Shown: positions 33,544-45,700, counted from the stretch's first letter. The stretch is DNA of 64,000 bases from Plenodomus lindquistii (GCA_025504975.1 JANUWI010000007.1:1529839-1593838); one strand, 5' to 3'. The notes: a model not told the origin generated them from the letters alone. Translations and numbers: made by a program.

Positions 33544-34248
33544 TGTGTGGCTGTGATTGGTTGAGGAAGATGCGGAGCGAGGATGCTTGAACGCGCGCAA
33601 GAGGTGTACCGGTATATGGCTCTGCGTCGCAAGGACTAGCTGGCGCGAGACGGCACACGCTTCAGTGACATGCATACCATGCATAACGAGTGCAAACGAA
33701 GATGATGGATTGTTAGCTTGGCGGACAGCCCGTACTGGTAGCCGGCAATGGGAAGCTGCAAAGGCCTGTCTTAGTAATGAGCTCGAACCAACGAGGTGAG
33801 TTACGGTAGTAAACATCAAACGCTGCTAGACTAAGACCGCATCCGCATGTAGTCATAATCTTTAATTGCGCCGTATTCACATGAGTAAACGGCTGCAATG
33901 TTTGCATTGCTACTCGCTGGTGCCTGGCGTGTTAGCAAAAAGACGAGCTCACGCAGAATAACAAGCATTACATTGACCAACCATGGCGGCTCCTCGTGAC
34001 CTGCGTTACTTTACGCACATCTTCTCTCACCCATGATTGCAAACACGGTACTTTCAGCTAGTTCTGCATTCGAGTCACCCTGGAGGAATTGCCACGCAGT
34101 ATAGGGTACGATCGGATTCTAGGTACGAGATCAACAAATTCAATCTCGACGGTCCCACGCTGAGTACCTCCATGAGGCGCGATAGTAGGCCAACGTCACA
34201 GGTGGGCCAGGCTGATAATCTTCGCACAGGACCCCTCGAAAACCGAGT
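33544..34248. other. Intergenic spacer
   Basis: About 700 bp upstream of the kinase and downstream of the extended SDR. No gene or repeat is recognised. Confidence 0.4.
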
Positions 34249-35520
34249 CTAATCCTTCTTTAGTCTTCCAGCCTCGTCCCGCAAGATCTCTTCGACGGTA
34301 TCCTCGATGCTCGCTCCCTTTGGTGTCCATCCGACGAGTTTGTTCGCCCTCTCTGCTTTTCCGCGACTGTTGAATCCCCAGCTGACGGCCTCGAAACCTG
34401 CAACCTCAACCGCCTTGTCCTTGTCAAGAGGGCGTTCCTCCAGCTTCTTTTCTACAAGACCAAGCTCGGTCGCCTTCTTCCCCATCAGTTGAGCAAGCTC
34501 TGTCCAAACGTGCTCACCATTTTCAACCAAGTAGTAGCCCTTCTCGTTCCAGAGTTCTGCATCGGTCTTGCCAGCGAGCGCGGCTTCTGTCAATAACACA
34601 AATAGCTCAGCGAGGTCAGAGACATGAACATTGTTCCATCGAGCTTTGCCCTGGCCGATGACCGGGACGAACTTCTCAGTCAAGATCAGGTGGGCTAGCA
34701 CATATGCTTGTCTACTACGCGTGTGTGATGGGCCACGACCACGTCCTAGTTAATGTCAGCGTTAAATCGAATGGTCGCAACCCGGCTTGTTCGAAACTCA
34801 AGTGTGCGCTTCCGGAACGTGTTTCGCTCACCGTAAATAGTCGGCGGGCACAGAATTGCGGTTTTAACAGCTTCCGAACCAGAAGATAGCACAATGTCAT
34901 CAACGTTCTTATGAAAAGCATCGGAAGGTAAGCCTGTCAGGTCTTCAACGCGAGTCCAGTCGTTGTATTCCTTGTCAGAATGCTCGCCCAACTTCTTGTC
35001 GTCACGCATGTTCTCCCAACACAGAATACCAGTACCACCCGTGTGTAGCCAAAAGCCGGGACTCTGCTTGGAATGACTGGATGCAAGGCCTTTCGCTATG
35101 GCTTTGGCCGCACCTTCGTGGTCCGAAGCATCAGCTGTATCTGTTGACTGAATCAGCCAGACCGCGCAAGTGAAAGTGAGGCGGTGTTGACAAACGAATC
35201 ACAACGTCTGCCCTAGCGGCTTCCTCCTCGAGCACTTTGGAGTCATCCAAATCACCCAGCACGATGCGGATCTTTGGGAACGCATCCTTCACGGGTTTGG
35301 CCTTTTCCTCTGCTGGGTCATCAGTACAGTCTCATTCATGGAAGTTGAAGATGCCCACCTGTTCGCACGAGAGCTGTGTACTCGTACTCTGGATGCTTGT
35401 CATAGAGCGCAAAAAGGGTGTCGCCGCCGATGTAGCCTGTTGCGCCGGTACTGGCTAGTCAGCAATTGAACTTGTCTCGGAACCTCAGTGCGGCACCCAC
35501 ATGAAGATTTTCGGAGCCAT
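34249..35520 (-). CDS. Extended SDR / NAD-dependent epimerase-like protein
   Basis: Five exons, 35520-35501, 35450-35359, 35309-35196, 35140-34832 and 34745-34249, give 343 residues with all phases in agreement. The first junction creates MAPKIFITGATGYIGGDTLF, placing the TGATGYIGG nucleotide loop at the N-terminus. Then come ALVRTEEKAKPV, ADVVIHTADASDH, the block LHTGGTGI, and LCPPTIYGRGRGPSH, which is the substrate-binding side of this class. NNVHVSDLAELFVLL ends the core. Fungal relatives are annotated as NAD-dependent epimerase/dehydratases or nucleoside-diphosphate-sugar epimerase-like; the reaction is unknown. The first exon is only 20 nt. Confidence 0.85.
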
Positions 35521-35702
35521 TTTGTGTGGTCGCGAGAAAAGTACAAGATGGTGGTCGACTGCCTTTGGGGCCTGTTTTGTGTTCGCGGAATTGCACGTTA
35601 GCACAGAGCAGCGGAGACCAGTGACGTCATGACATGATCACAGTACTCATAGTATATGATAAGAGGATTTGCTAGTAGTGCTTTGTAATAAATTGGTAAG
35701 AC

Positions 35703-36081
35703 GCCACCAACGTGTATCTGCAATGGACTCCTGATCTGGGTCACAATGTTCTTGGTCTGGACCCTGCGGTGTGTAGCAATGATACGAGTCGCGGGAAAGA
35801 CGGTTTCGAGCGGCGAATGACGAACATCGCCGCTACTCTATCCAATGCGTAAGTGTATCCGCCTGCCTGCTGAAAGCAATTTCTAATTGAATACAGTTTG
35901 CGCCCAGCAGGTCACAGTGTCAATGATGACGGAACCGTGTATGAAGTTGAGGCGACCATACAACTACGTATGGCTTGTGGCACTTGGTTTGCTTTACATC
36001 GCCATCTCGACGTTCTTTGCAACAATTATGCAAACGAGCGACATATTCCCTCAAAACTGGTCGGCTCTTGCGCTCCTGTGA
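35703..36081 (+). pseudogene. C-terminal remnant of a DUF3176-like membrane protein
   Basis: The sequence 35703-35848 and 35897 onward, joined across a 48-bp intron (GTAAGT...ACAG), reads NVYLQWTPDLGHNVLGLD, FERRMTNIAATLSNALR and DDGTVYEVEATIQLR. The frame then changes near 35,950-35,970 to YNYVWLVALGLLYIAISTFFATIMQTSD and WSALALL. That order (extracellular end, VYEVE, aromatic-rich transmembrane helix, short tail) is what I know from the C-terminus of fungal DUF3176 proteins. There is no upstream N-terminal part, since a TAA precedes the first codon. I read it as a truncated and frameshifted relic. The family name is from memory of the pattern and is moderately sure. Confidence 0.45.
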
Positions 36082-36908
36082 TCCCGAGACCCTGAAGACG
36101 ATTGCCTTGCAACTGTGGATGAGATGAAGAGGCGCGGAAAGCAGGCTTGGGTCCGATTGGAAGATACTGGCGATACACGGCGACCAACGGAGAGGCCATT
36201 TCAACTGTGATGAACTGTCGTTATCTTAGAGTATTGTCAGTCGTTGATAGCTCTGATATACTGTATGATATAAAACATGTCGCGTTTCGCTCGCCGTATT
36301 GTATTAAATCGCCACAATTCCATCTAGACTAAGCATGCTACCATACATATTGTTCTGTCGCGCTTAGCTAATCAGAGAACTAGTCAAGAAGTACGTGTCA
36401 TGGGGCATTTGAGGCTGTCCTTCTAGAGTCTAAATGACACTCAAGGTATACTGCAGCATTTTATGCTTTGCAGAGGCTGTGGTAACAGGGTAGCAACCTA
36501 TGTCCCAACACAATGGCTGTCGCAAAGTGTTCCGCTGAAACAGCATTCATACAGTTCAGTAGGTATGAAAGCGGTTGACTATAGTGTGCTCTTGCTGGCT
36601 CATTTCACACTAGGCGTTAATCTGCTCATTACGTGGGTGGGCTAATAGCAATCATGTGCCGCAATAAGTGGCGACTAATGCAAATTTTGAGACAGAAACT
36701 ACTCGGAGCAGCACAACGCGCCTATGTCCCTCGCTAGTGTTAATGCGAAAACATATGGCAAGGTCCTCGACATAAGAGAATCAAACACATACAACAGCGG
36801 GCTCTCGCTAGTTGTCAGGCACCAACTACTGATCCGCTGGTATTTTGTTATGTCAATGAGACGAAAAGTTTGTGCTGAAGACGCAGCAACTAGATTAACT
36901 TCAAAGTA
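36082..36908. other. Intergenic region, no gene called
   Basis: About 830 bp downstream of the membrane-protein relic. Short open frames only. Confidence 0.4.
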
Positions 36909-38075
36909 CTATCGTGACTCTACACTTTCTGTCTCAATTCTTACTGTCGTGTTCTGCATGATGTGCTTCTTGCTTGAGAAGGAGTTCACCTCGTCATCGT
37001 CCATCCTTTCCCACCCCTTTCCATCGATCTTGGCGCGATAGGGCCCGCTGGCAGACGCGGAGCTAGTTCCACCTACTTTAAGTGACTCCAGCTGCATGCC
37101 GGGTTGGGCACTGGCATCCAGCTTATTTTGGCTCCCCTTCCCATACCCAGACGCAAATCTCGAAGGTCCCTCAGAGTTGTCCTTGCTTTTCCCAGATGAA
37201 CCCATCGTCGAGCGCAAGCACGCGAAAAGGCGCCGCATGGGAGGTATTGAGGCTGCGACAATGCCAAGACCCGACTCGACATTGGACCAGATGGTGACGT
37301 TGGCTGACTGATAAAGAACATCCGTGGTATGAGAATAATACTGGAAGTACGGCATACGCACAATAGCGGCCACGCTGGCAAATGCTCCAAGACCAAGTAC
37401 GCCGATTAGGCTGTATCGCACCCGGGCTGGAACCTGCAGATCTTTGAGGACAAAATATGGGATCACAGCACACGTCCAGTCGGTAATGATGGTAGCCACG
37501 CTGGCCGCGTAGCTCAGAGCCAGAATGATGTTCTGATCTCCACACGTGCCCAGGGTGGGGTTCCATGTCGCAGCCCAGGGCCTACACAGCAACACCAGTG
37601 AGAGGATAGCAACAATGCAGACCATGCAGCTCAAGGTGACGACGATCCAGAGTATGGTGCGGTGGAGTTTATGGCTTGTTATACGGAACAACGCCATGGC
37701 GATGGCAATCTTACAAAGCGGGATTGATAATGCGTATGAGAGCTGCCAGTATGTGTTGAACTTCGCCGCTTTGATCATCTGGAGAGGGGTCAAGTCCACA
37801 TCTCGTGTACCGAGCCCGTAGTAGCAAGCCCTACTGCCAGTGATGCAGGCCGAAATGAACGGCGCGAGAGCAAGAACGAGAAACAAGTCGTCGAGACCGA
37901 AAGCACGTTTGCCAGACCGCGAGAGCCAGGCGCGGATGGACAACCGAATGCCAACTAGGACAACAGATAGACCGCCCAGGAAACATGAGACGATAATTGT
38001 GGTTTTGGCGAGGCCCTCGGGTACTATGGGTGGTTGGGCATCCACCACGGACGGCGGGATAACGGCCGTTGACAT
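36909..38075 (-). CDS. Seven-helix membrane protein, Fung_rhodopsin/PTH11-like
   Basis: A single-exon gene; the ATG at 38075 (MSTAVIPPSVVDAQPP) gives 388 residues, although the frame is open further upstream without an ATG. About seven hydrophobic helices run from TTIIVSCFLGGLSVVLVGIRL to the region before IPPMRRLFACLRS. Family landmarks are FGLDDLFLVLA after helix 1, LSIPLCKIAIAMALFRIT, CRPWAATWNP in the middle loop, GTCGDQ, DWTCAVIPYFVLKDLQVP and WSNVESGLGIVAASIPPMR near the end. This architecture is the fungal rhodopsin-like domain (formerly PTH11-related). The CFEM domain of true Pth11 is absent. The hydrophilic C-terminus is Ser- and Lys-rich. Role in surface sensing is possible but unproven. 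Confidence 0.85.
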   Translation of the reverse strand: MSTAVIPPSVVDAQPPIVPEGLAKTTIIVSCFLGGLSVVLVGIRLSIRAWLSRSGKRAFGLDDLFLVLALAPFISACITGSRACYYGLGTRDVDLTPLQMIKAAKFNTYWQLSYALSIPLCKIAIAMALFRITSHKLHRTILWIVVTLSCMVCIVAILSLVLLCRPWAATWNPTLGTCGDQNIILALSYAASVATIITDWTCAVIPYFVLKDLQVPARVRYSLIGVLGLGAFASVAAIVRMPYFQYYSHTTDVLYQSANVTIWSNVESGLGIVAASIPPMRRLFACLRSTMGSSGKSKDNSEGPSRFASGYGKGSQNKLDASAQPGMQLESLKVGGTSSASASGPYRAKIDGKGWERMDDDEVNSFSSKKHIMQNTTVRIETESVESR

Positions 38076-39474
38076 GGCGAACTGTTCCGGACCGAGCGAA
38101 GGTAGCGTTGCCTCTGATAAACTTGAAGGTGGGAACAGCTGAGCTGTGTAAAGAGGAATAAGCAACAGGGCAGTGTTGTTTTGGTGTGAGGAGCGAATGT
38201 CTTTGTAGCACTACGTGCGGTCACGATGGTATTAGGTAAATACTCCAAGGACCCATATGTGGGAGTGTGATACCGGCAGCCGACTGCTAGCGCGACAAGG
38301 CATATACCCGGTATGCAGCAGTTCAGGACCCTTGCGGGTGTCAGACATTGGCTCCTAACGTTTCTCGTAATATCATGCATCCCCCAGCCAAGGCAACCAG
38401 CCCCGTAATAGGAGAAACAAGAGAGTAAAGTTGTGCAGAAATGTGTACCAACGTACAATAAGTTGGACTTTGGATGTACCCTTGGGTCCGAAAGAACTTC
38501 AAACATGCACACCTCAACAACAAATTATTTCATTCCATAGGCAGCTGTCTAGAGTGAGCAACGAATAGCAAGGCTAACAGGGTTTATCCTAAAAGTTGAG
38601 TACTACAGAGTATTTGCATGTCGGTTCGCACCCCTACTAGTTGGTCAGCCGCAATACTGAATATCGTACAGTTCTTTGCTTATTCCTAACCTAATTAGAG
38701 CAGGGCTATACTTATTAAAGCGGTGAAACTGTATCCTGGAATTAATCGCTAAATCAGCACTGCGACGGTGTATTATTCGGGCGCTACAGGGGTGCGAACC
38801 GACGTGCAAAGATTCTGTATGTACAAAACGCGGTTGGGGCCGACGGGTGGCTGAGTTGCCTTGTTGGGAATGACATTCCCGGTGGATTGGGTCGTAGCAG
38901 GGGAAATTACTAGTCATAAATCCTCCACGAGGAGTCTGATACAAAATCGGAGAGTCTTAGCCGAAGTACATGTCGGAACTATGTGGCCGTTCCACGCGAC
39001 AATAGGGATCGGCTTGTCCACGTTGCACCGGCCGCCAACAGGCATACACAGTAGTCGAGAACGTCGCCCCGCCAATCTGAATCAGGTCGCCAATGTACTT
39101 CTAGGCACGATCGTCGTCAAAACAGTGGGTTCTCTCCGAGTTTTACCTTCTTTCAGAACAGACCGCATATGGCGGCACTGCAAACACACTCAAAGGCGAC
39201 TATGTCAGTAGCTGATCGTGCTCAAACAGTTACCATGTCGATGGAAGAAGTAAGAACAGTTTATGCATCCTTTGCTTGTCGACACCTAACGCATATGTAC
39301 GTTAGCGAGCTAACACTACCAGGGATCATGCATGAACAGATAAGGCTCCCTGGTTCAAGGGAAGCCGGCAATTTTCCGACGAGAAGCGACCGTATTAAAC
39401 ATCTCCCCATATTGCAATACATCCAACGAAGCTTTGCTCGCCGCACCTCGAAACGACATTTTTTTTTCCACACG
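38076..39474. other. Intergenic region containing a MITE-like element
   Basis: About 1.4 kb upstream of both flanking genes, which diverge. It contains the short inverted-repeat element at 38,613-38,810. The last 300 bp are open in the P450 frame but without an ATG context I trust. Confidence 0.45.
38613..38810. mobile_element. MITE-like element with 23-bp terminal inverted repeats
   Basis: The left end 38,613-38,635 starts TTTGCATGTCGGTTCGCACC. The right end 38,788-38,810 is its reverse complement with a single change (T to C at the seventh base). The element is 198 bp with an AT-rich interior lacking open frames. A target-site duplication is not clear; TA precedes the left end but not the right. 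It is probably a non-autonomous DNA transposon. Confidence 0.6.
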
Positions 39475-41136
39475 ATGAGTGATGCTACTGCATGCGCGGG
39501 GCTGGCTGCCATCAGCACATTCGCCTTTCCTTCTTTCTTTGAGGGGTCTTCGATCAGGCTCCTTCTGGCTGTCTTTACGGCGCTGTACTTACCTCTCAAG
39601 TATTATCGCATCTTCCTCTACCCCTGGTACTTTTCTCCTTACCGCCACCTTCCTACTCCAACCGACAACTTCTTGTTCTTCGGTCAAGCAATAAACTTTG
39701 TTAAAGCATCTTCTCCAATAGAACTTTACGTGAAATGGATGCGAGAGTGGCCCGACGCTCCTGTCATTCGCTACCTGACTTTTGGCAATACCGAGGTACT
39801 TGTCGCCAACAGCCTTGACGCCTTCCGCGAATTATTGCAAACGAAATGCTACGATTTTCGCAAGCCAGACCGATGGCATCGAATTGTGGGCGAGATTATC
39901 GGCAAGGGCGTGGTTAATATGGAAGGCGACGACCACAGGACCGCAAGGAAGATGCTCACGGGCGCCTTCAACGTGCCCAATAGCCGAAAGCTGATTCCCG
40001 TCTTCCAGCAGAAGGCTAAAGAAGTTTCGGCTCTCTTTGAACGGAGCATCGCAGCCGACAAGAATAGCGATGGTACAGGTGTATTCGCGGCCGTCGAAAC
40101 GTTTCAGAGCTTTACGCTTGACACTTTCGGTGTGATCAACCTTGGGGTCGAGCTAAATCATCTTCGATCAATCACCTTTGAGGACGAGAAGGGCAAGGGC
40201 GAAAAGACTGGAAAGAAGAACAATACATGGACTTTCCATTCGGCATACGAGACCATCTTCGCACCTGGCCAACTTGGTGGCATACTTATGTTTGCCAACG
40301 CCTTCGTCCCAGTTCGGTGGCTTCCCATCAAAGAGAATCGAGACTTCGCAGGCGCATGTGCATTCCTGAAGGCCACTTTGAAGCAGCTGATCAGCGAGCG
40401 AATACATACAGTGCATACGGCAATCCAAGAGGGCACATACGAACAAGCAAAGTCTCGCGACCTGCTGACTTTTATTGCGGAAGAGATGGCACCCGGTGGA
40501 CCTGCCGAAGGCTTGACCCAATTCAATCTCCTTGGCCATATGCTACAATTCATGGCCGCCGGTGGCGACACTAGCGCCAATACGCTGAGCTGGAGCGTGT
40601 ACATTCTGAGCAAACACCAAAATATCCAAGAGAAGTTGCGAGCCGAGATTTTGACGCTCTACGATAGCGACCCCAACCCACCTTATGCGAGTATCGACGC
40701 CTTACGCTACTTGGACGCTTTCATCAAGGAAATACTACGGCTTTATTCGCCAGCGGCATCTATCCATCGTCAAGCTGTAACGGATGTGACTATTGACGGC
40801 GTCGTAGTCAACGAGGGTACCGTTGTAGACGGCATTTGGGCGGTGGGTCACTTCAATCCACTGGTATGGGGCGAGGATGCCGATCAGGTGAGGCCGGAGA
40901 GGTGGTATCCGGAGAACGCTACGGCTAAGACACAAAACCTCTATGCTTTTCAGGCATTCTCCAACGGACCTCGCATCTGTATTGGCAAGGCAGCAGCGAT
41001 GATTGAGCTGAAAACGCTGTTTGTAGAGATGTTAAGGCAGTATCGTTTCATCAAGGTTGAGACAGAGCCAATCATTGAAAACCCAAGCTTAGTTCTCAAG
41101 CCAACGCGATTACAAGTTAGAATAGGAAGGGTATAA
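39475..41136 (+). CDS. Cytochrome P450 (fungal CYP4/CYP52-like class)
   Basis: A single-exon membrane-bound monooxygenase of 553 residues from the ATG at 39475 (MSDATACAGLAAIS). The frame is open upstream, but the N-terminal anchor (SIRLLLAVFTALYLPLKYYRIFLYPWY) follows this ATG in the normal position. The oxygen-activation helix is MAAGGDTSANTLSW, the ExxR pair is in KEILRLY, then RPERW, and the heme loop is FSNGPRICIGKAAA with the cysteine ligand. All conserved features are intact, unlike the I-helix of the P450 at 5,048-7,355. Its 3' end lies about 250 bp before the RIP island, so it is the last gene before repeat DNA. The substrate is unknown; the subclass is a guess. Confidence 0.88.
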   Translation: MSDATACAGLAAISTFAFPSFFEGSSIRLLLAVFTALYLPLKYYRIFLYPWYFSPYRHLPTPTDNFLFFGQAINFVKASSPIELYVKWMREWPDAPVIRYLTFGNTEVLVANSLDAFRELLQTKCYDFRKPDRWHRIVGEIIGKGVVNMEGDDHRTARKMLTGAFNVPNSRKLIPVFQQKAKEVSALFERSIAADKNSDGTGVFAAVETFQSFTLDTFGVINLGVELNHLRSITFEDEKGKGEKTGKKNNTWTFHSAYETIFAPGQLGGILMFANAFVPVRWLPIKENRDFAGACAFLKATLKQLISERIHTVHTAIQEGTYEQAKSRDLLTFIAEEMAPGGPAEGLTQFNLLGHMLQFMAAGGDTSANTLSWSVYILSKHQNIQEKLRAEILTLYDSDPNPPYASIDALRYLDAFIKEILRLYSPAASIHRQAVTDVTIDGVVVNEGTVVDGIWAVGHFNPLVWGEDADQVRPERWYPENATAKTQNLYAFQAFSNGPRICIGKAAAMIELKTLFVEMLRQYRFIKVETEPIIENPSLVLKPTRLQVRIGRV

Positions 41137-41389
41137 GAGAGATTGTCATAATATAGAAATTGGCGTGGGAAGGCCTATGTGCCGCAGCTTGGGCGACTGC
41201 GGGGGTATCCCCCTCTTGGTAATCATATACTCCACAAGTGAGCGAGATCTTCTACTCAAGTGCCCGGGTAGTCTGTTGCCCACGTAGTTTGTTACTTGCC
41301 CAAGCTATCGCCAATCGTAAATTACGTGGGTAATGGACAACCCGTGCACACTAGTAATGCACGCGCGGATGTTTATTAGGTTTAGCGGC

Positions 41390-42520
41390 CATTGCATCAT
41401 GTAAGCATCAAAACAATCAGAATTGTAGGAATAAAATAACGCGGTTAGACTAGAAAGTAAAGTTAATTAGACTAAACCTTGCTTAGAAAAAGCGCTCTAC
41501 ATTAACTATTACATACAAACATATAGGCTTAGTTTATTAGAGTTTTATAATATTATAATTAGAGTAAATGCTAGACACTATTAGGTCTCTATCTAGTAAA
41601 ATAAAAAAATATATACATACTAGAAAAGATTTAACTAATAGATAAAAGTAGCCTAATTTTTATTATTTAAAGGTATAATTAGTGCTTAATTATTAATTAA
41701 GCTATATAAAAAAGTAATAGACATAATATATAGTATATATATAATAACTTAAAATATTAAATAAATATAGAATTTACTATAGTAGTTTAATTTATAGCTA
41801 TATAAAAGCTTTAGAAATAGTTTAAAATATAAAAAAGCTATATACTATACTATAGAATTTATAATAAAGCTATATTCTATTATAATAATAACTTTTAGCT
41901 ATAGAAGCCCCTTTATAAACTACCTCTATTTTTTTTTATATAAGTTTATTAAAAATAGAAAACTATACTAACTTTTATTTAAACTACCTCTATACTATAC
42001 CTAGTCTAGATTCTACTAGAATTTCTACTTTACTATTACCTACGTGCTAATATAGTAGAGAAAAAAAAAAACTCTATAAAAGCCTAGAACTACTACTAAA
42101 TTCTACTCTATATAGCTTACTTTTTTAATAAAACTATAAAAGTATAATTTTTTTATTTTTTAATATAAAGTTTATAAAAATATAATTTATTTAGCTTTTT
42201 AATCTATATATATTTCTATATACTTTTAAGCTAATTTAGACGCCTTTTAGTATATTATATTTTTAAGCTATTATAGAATTACTAATACCTTCTAAGAAAT
42301 AGAGCCTAGTCTAGAGCTATAGTAGTAAAGTTTTAAAACTACGCTAAAAGTAGCTAGAGTATAATAAAACTATATTCTATTATAATAATAACTTTTAGCT
42401 ATAGAAGCTTTTTTATAAGCTACTTCTATTTTTCTCTATATAAGCTTATAAAAAATAAAAAACTATACTAACTATTATTTAAACTACCTCTATATAAAAA
42501 TCTTTTTAAATAGCTATAAT
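41390..42520. repeat. RIP-type AT-rich island, left segment
   Basis: Composition changes sharply after about 41,390: nearly all sequence is A and T with TpA-rich words, and CpA/TpG are rare, as expected when repeat-induced point mutation converts CpA to TpA. No reading frame survives. Two direct copies of a roughly 134-bp unit lie at 41,861-41,995 and 42,361-42,494. A longer stretch (41,861-42,290) recurs inverted at 48,140-48,560. Confidence 0.8.
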
Positions 42521-42707
42521 TGTCAGATGCACGGTACTATTGAAAGTGCACGAATATTGATGAATTTGATGAGGGTTGAGATCATTGATTGTGTCTTCTC
42601 CGAGCGTTGCTCAGGAGGCTAGTTTTGTCGCGTCGGCTGCAGGGTGCGCTAGCGCACCCTGTGCCCCGCTTATCTACTGGCTCTAGAATAACTCCGTCAA
42701 TCTGACA
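42521..42707 (-). repeat. 3' LTR of copia element 1
   Basis: A 187-bp LTR beginning TGTCAGAT and ending ATCTGACA (7-bp inverted tips). It differs from the 47,523 copy at two positions. The left flank ATAAT (42,516-42,520) matches the right flank of the element. Confidence 0.95.
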
Positions 42708-42719
42708 CACCCCCTTCAG
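42708..42719 (-). other. Polypurine tract of copia element 1
   Basis: Read on the minus strand, CTGAAGGGGGTG directly precedes the 3' LTR, where plus-strand DNA priming is expected. Confidence 0.75.
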
Positions 42720-42751
42720 CCTGGAAGCTATTGCTGGCTGAAACCTTTCTC

Positions 42752-45700
42752 CTAAGGAGTTATTGAGAGGTGGTCTAGTTGCTGTTGGATTTCCTCAATC
42801 GGAGTCTCGTTCGTTGGCGTTGAGAGCGTCTCAGCTTTGATAAGTCCGAGTTGATGGAGGAACCTTCCCCAGGATCCCTTCGGCAGGGCCTTTGTGAGGC
42901 CGTCTGCGATCATTTCTGATGACTGTACGTACTGTACGTTTATCCGTTGTTGTTGTACTTCCTGCCGTAGCCAGTGGTTGTGGATATCAACGTGTCGGAG
43001 CTTGGTTTGGAGCTTTGAGACCTCCGCGGTGAGTAGTCGGATGGTCTGTTGATTGTCGCATTCAATGATAATAGGTCCTGGCTCAATCTTGACGTGGAGC
43101 TCCTGAAGGAGCCTCGAGATAATGAGAGCTTCCTTGGCGACTTGGGACAGAGCGAGGAGTTCGGCTTCGGTGGTCGACGTGGTTACCGTGTCCTGCTTGT
43201 TTGCTTTCCAGGCGATAAGCCCGTTGTATAGCTTAATTGCGTAGCCCTGTGAGCTTTTCCTATCTCGTGTGTTGTCAGCAAAGGAGGCGTCGCTTGCGAC
43301 TTGAAGGCGTGAGCCACCCCCGAGTTGCAACACGGTTGATTTGGTGTCCTGAAGATACATCAAGACTCGGTCTGCAGCTTTGTGATGTTCATGGCTGGGA
43401 TTGGTAAGATGCCTTGCTAGTCGTGACGTAGCAAATGAGATGTCTGGTCGCGTGGTGACTGCGGCGAAGAGAAGTGATCCAATCTTTCGTTGATATTTGT
43501 TGACGTCCGCGTGGCTCGCTAGTCCGTCGCTTGGCAATAGCTCAATGGCTGCCATCGGAGTGTCGTGTGCTACTCCTCGATCGTCGATCAGTCGACTGAT
43601 CTTGTCGCAGTAGGAGGCCTGGGAGAGTTGGATCCGGCGCGAGGCTCGGTCACGGATTATCTCCATCCCGAGGAACCAATGTAAGTCGTGTCCTCCGGTA
43701 ATCGTGTACTGCTTCTTCAGCTGCTCCGTTACTCCGGTAGCCTGCTGATCCTGCCCTGTTGGATAAGCCATGATGATATCATCAACGTAAAAGAAGATAA
43801 TGATACTGCCCTTAATAAGGCAGCACGGCTCATGTGGTATAGCTTCAAAGCCGAGCCTCTGCAGGGTTGCTGTGAACTCCTTCTGCCAGAGCAGTGGTGA
43901 GATCCTAAGGCCATATAATGCCTTGTTGACTTGTAGGATCGTGCCGGCCTTCTGATGGCCTTTCGGCATACGCATGTAGACAACTCGGTCCATCGCTGCG
44001 TGTACGAACGCGTTCGTAACGTCGAATTGCTTGAGCTCTAGTTCGTGCTGGGCTGCGATTGCCATCAACATTCTGAACGAGCGGCTAGCTAGTGTGGCTG
44101 CGTAGGTGTCTTGAGAGGTAATGTTTCTCTGTTGATCTCCTCGGACCACTAGTCGCGCCTTGCATTTGAGGAGGTTGTGGTCTTTATCCAGCTTGTACGT
44201 GTAGACCCACATGCAGTCAAGGATCTGTTGTCCCGTTGACTTAGCCGTTCTGATTGGAACTTCAGTCCATGAACCCATCTGAGCATGGCTCAAAAGATGG
44301 TCAAGTTCAGCTTGTTTAAACTCGGCGCCTAGTGGATGATCCTCAAGCTTGCTTTTGTACGTGGGAGGAGGCGGTAGCTGGCTGCGATGGGGTCTCGAGC
44401 CGGTGGCAAGCATCCTTCTCAATCGGGCTTTGTCAATGGCTTCTCCTCCGGTCGTCCCTATGTTGCCTGCTTGGGTTCCTGCGGTAAACGCTGCTGCCCA
44501 TGGGATTGTACGGGATGACACCGATTGTTCCTCAGGGTGTGTCCCTGCCATGAATTGTGCAAGGAGAGCCGCTGGTGGCGGCGTCGGCGGTGGAGATGGG
44601 TAATGATCCCTAATCTTCCTACCGTTGTAGTATCCCGGCGGATCTGCTTCAGGATGTGGCTCTGAGGCCTCTTCAAGAGCATCGTCCTCGTGGAAGGATT
44701 CAGTTTCCGGTTCGTGTGCTGGTGAAGGGAGCTCCATGGTCCTCACAAGCGTGGCGATTTCTCTTAGTGTGCTGTGCATGAGGTTGTCCATCAGGTCTTC
44801 TACCTTCCCATCAAAAGTTGTTTGTTCGTCCAAGGTGACGTCCCTAGTGCTAATGACCTTGGCCAGGGATGGGATCCATATCCTGTAGATGTTGGTAGAT
44901 CGATATCCTACTAGGTATCCTACCCAGGCTTTTGGATCAAGGCGTTGCAAGCGTCCTTTTCCGCGATACGTGTCGTCGGTCATGGCGAACGCTTTGCAGC
45001 CGTATGCTCTAAGGTGAGCAAGGTTTGGTTTTCGTATCGACGTGACTATGCCGTTGCTAAAGGCCACGCGAGTGAAGAAGATCTCGTATGGAGTCTTCCA
45101 GTTGTTTGCGTAGTTAGGCGATCGGTTGTATAGGTAGACGGCGGCTCGCGTTATCTCCGGCCAGAGCTCCCATGAGAGATTGGCGTCGAGTCGCATTGAG
45201 CGCGCTTTCTCCTTGTTTACACCCCCTGAGCGTTCGGCGCCTCCGTTCTGTGCTTGTGTATCCGGGGCCGAGGGCTCAATAACAATGCCTTGCGATGAAA
45301 GGTAGCGCTGTACCTCTGGCTTGACCGTTGTGATTTCGTTGTCCGCTTCGATGATCTTTACGGTGATGTTGAAATGGTTCTTGAGAAATAGAATGAAGTT
45401 AGAGAATGCTTTGATGATGGACTTTGCGGTCCTGTTGTCGGTGAAGTAATAGTCCCATTGCATTCCTGAGTATCTGTCGGTGATGAGCATCTGGCTCCTT
45501 TCTTTGGTGATGCTGTGGTGTTCGTATGAATGGAAATCGATGGCCAGTCTCTCTCCTGGTCCTTCGTAATCTGTATTTCGTGGGGCCCGTCTGATTTGAC
45601 GCCGGGCCTTGGCTCGTCCACAGGAGTTGCACTCTACTGTAGTAATGCCTTTCACTCGCACCCCCACAGCTTGCTGCATGAGGTGCTCCACGGTTGCTGG

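Noticed and set aside
39169..39474. Upstream in-frame extension of the second P450 from an earlier ATG
   Set aside because: The extra 102 residues precede the membrane anchor and look unlike a P450 N-terminus; the ATG at 39,475 gives the normal layout.
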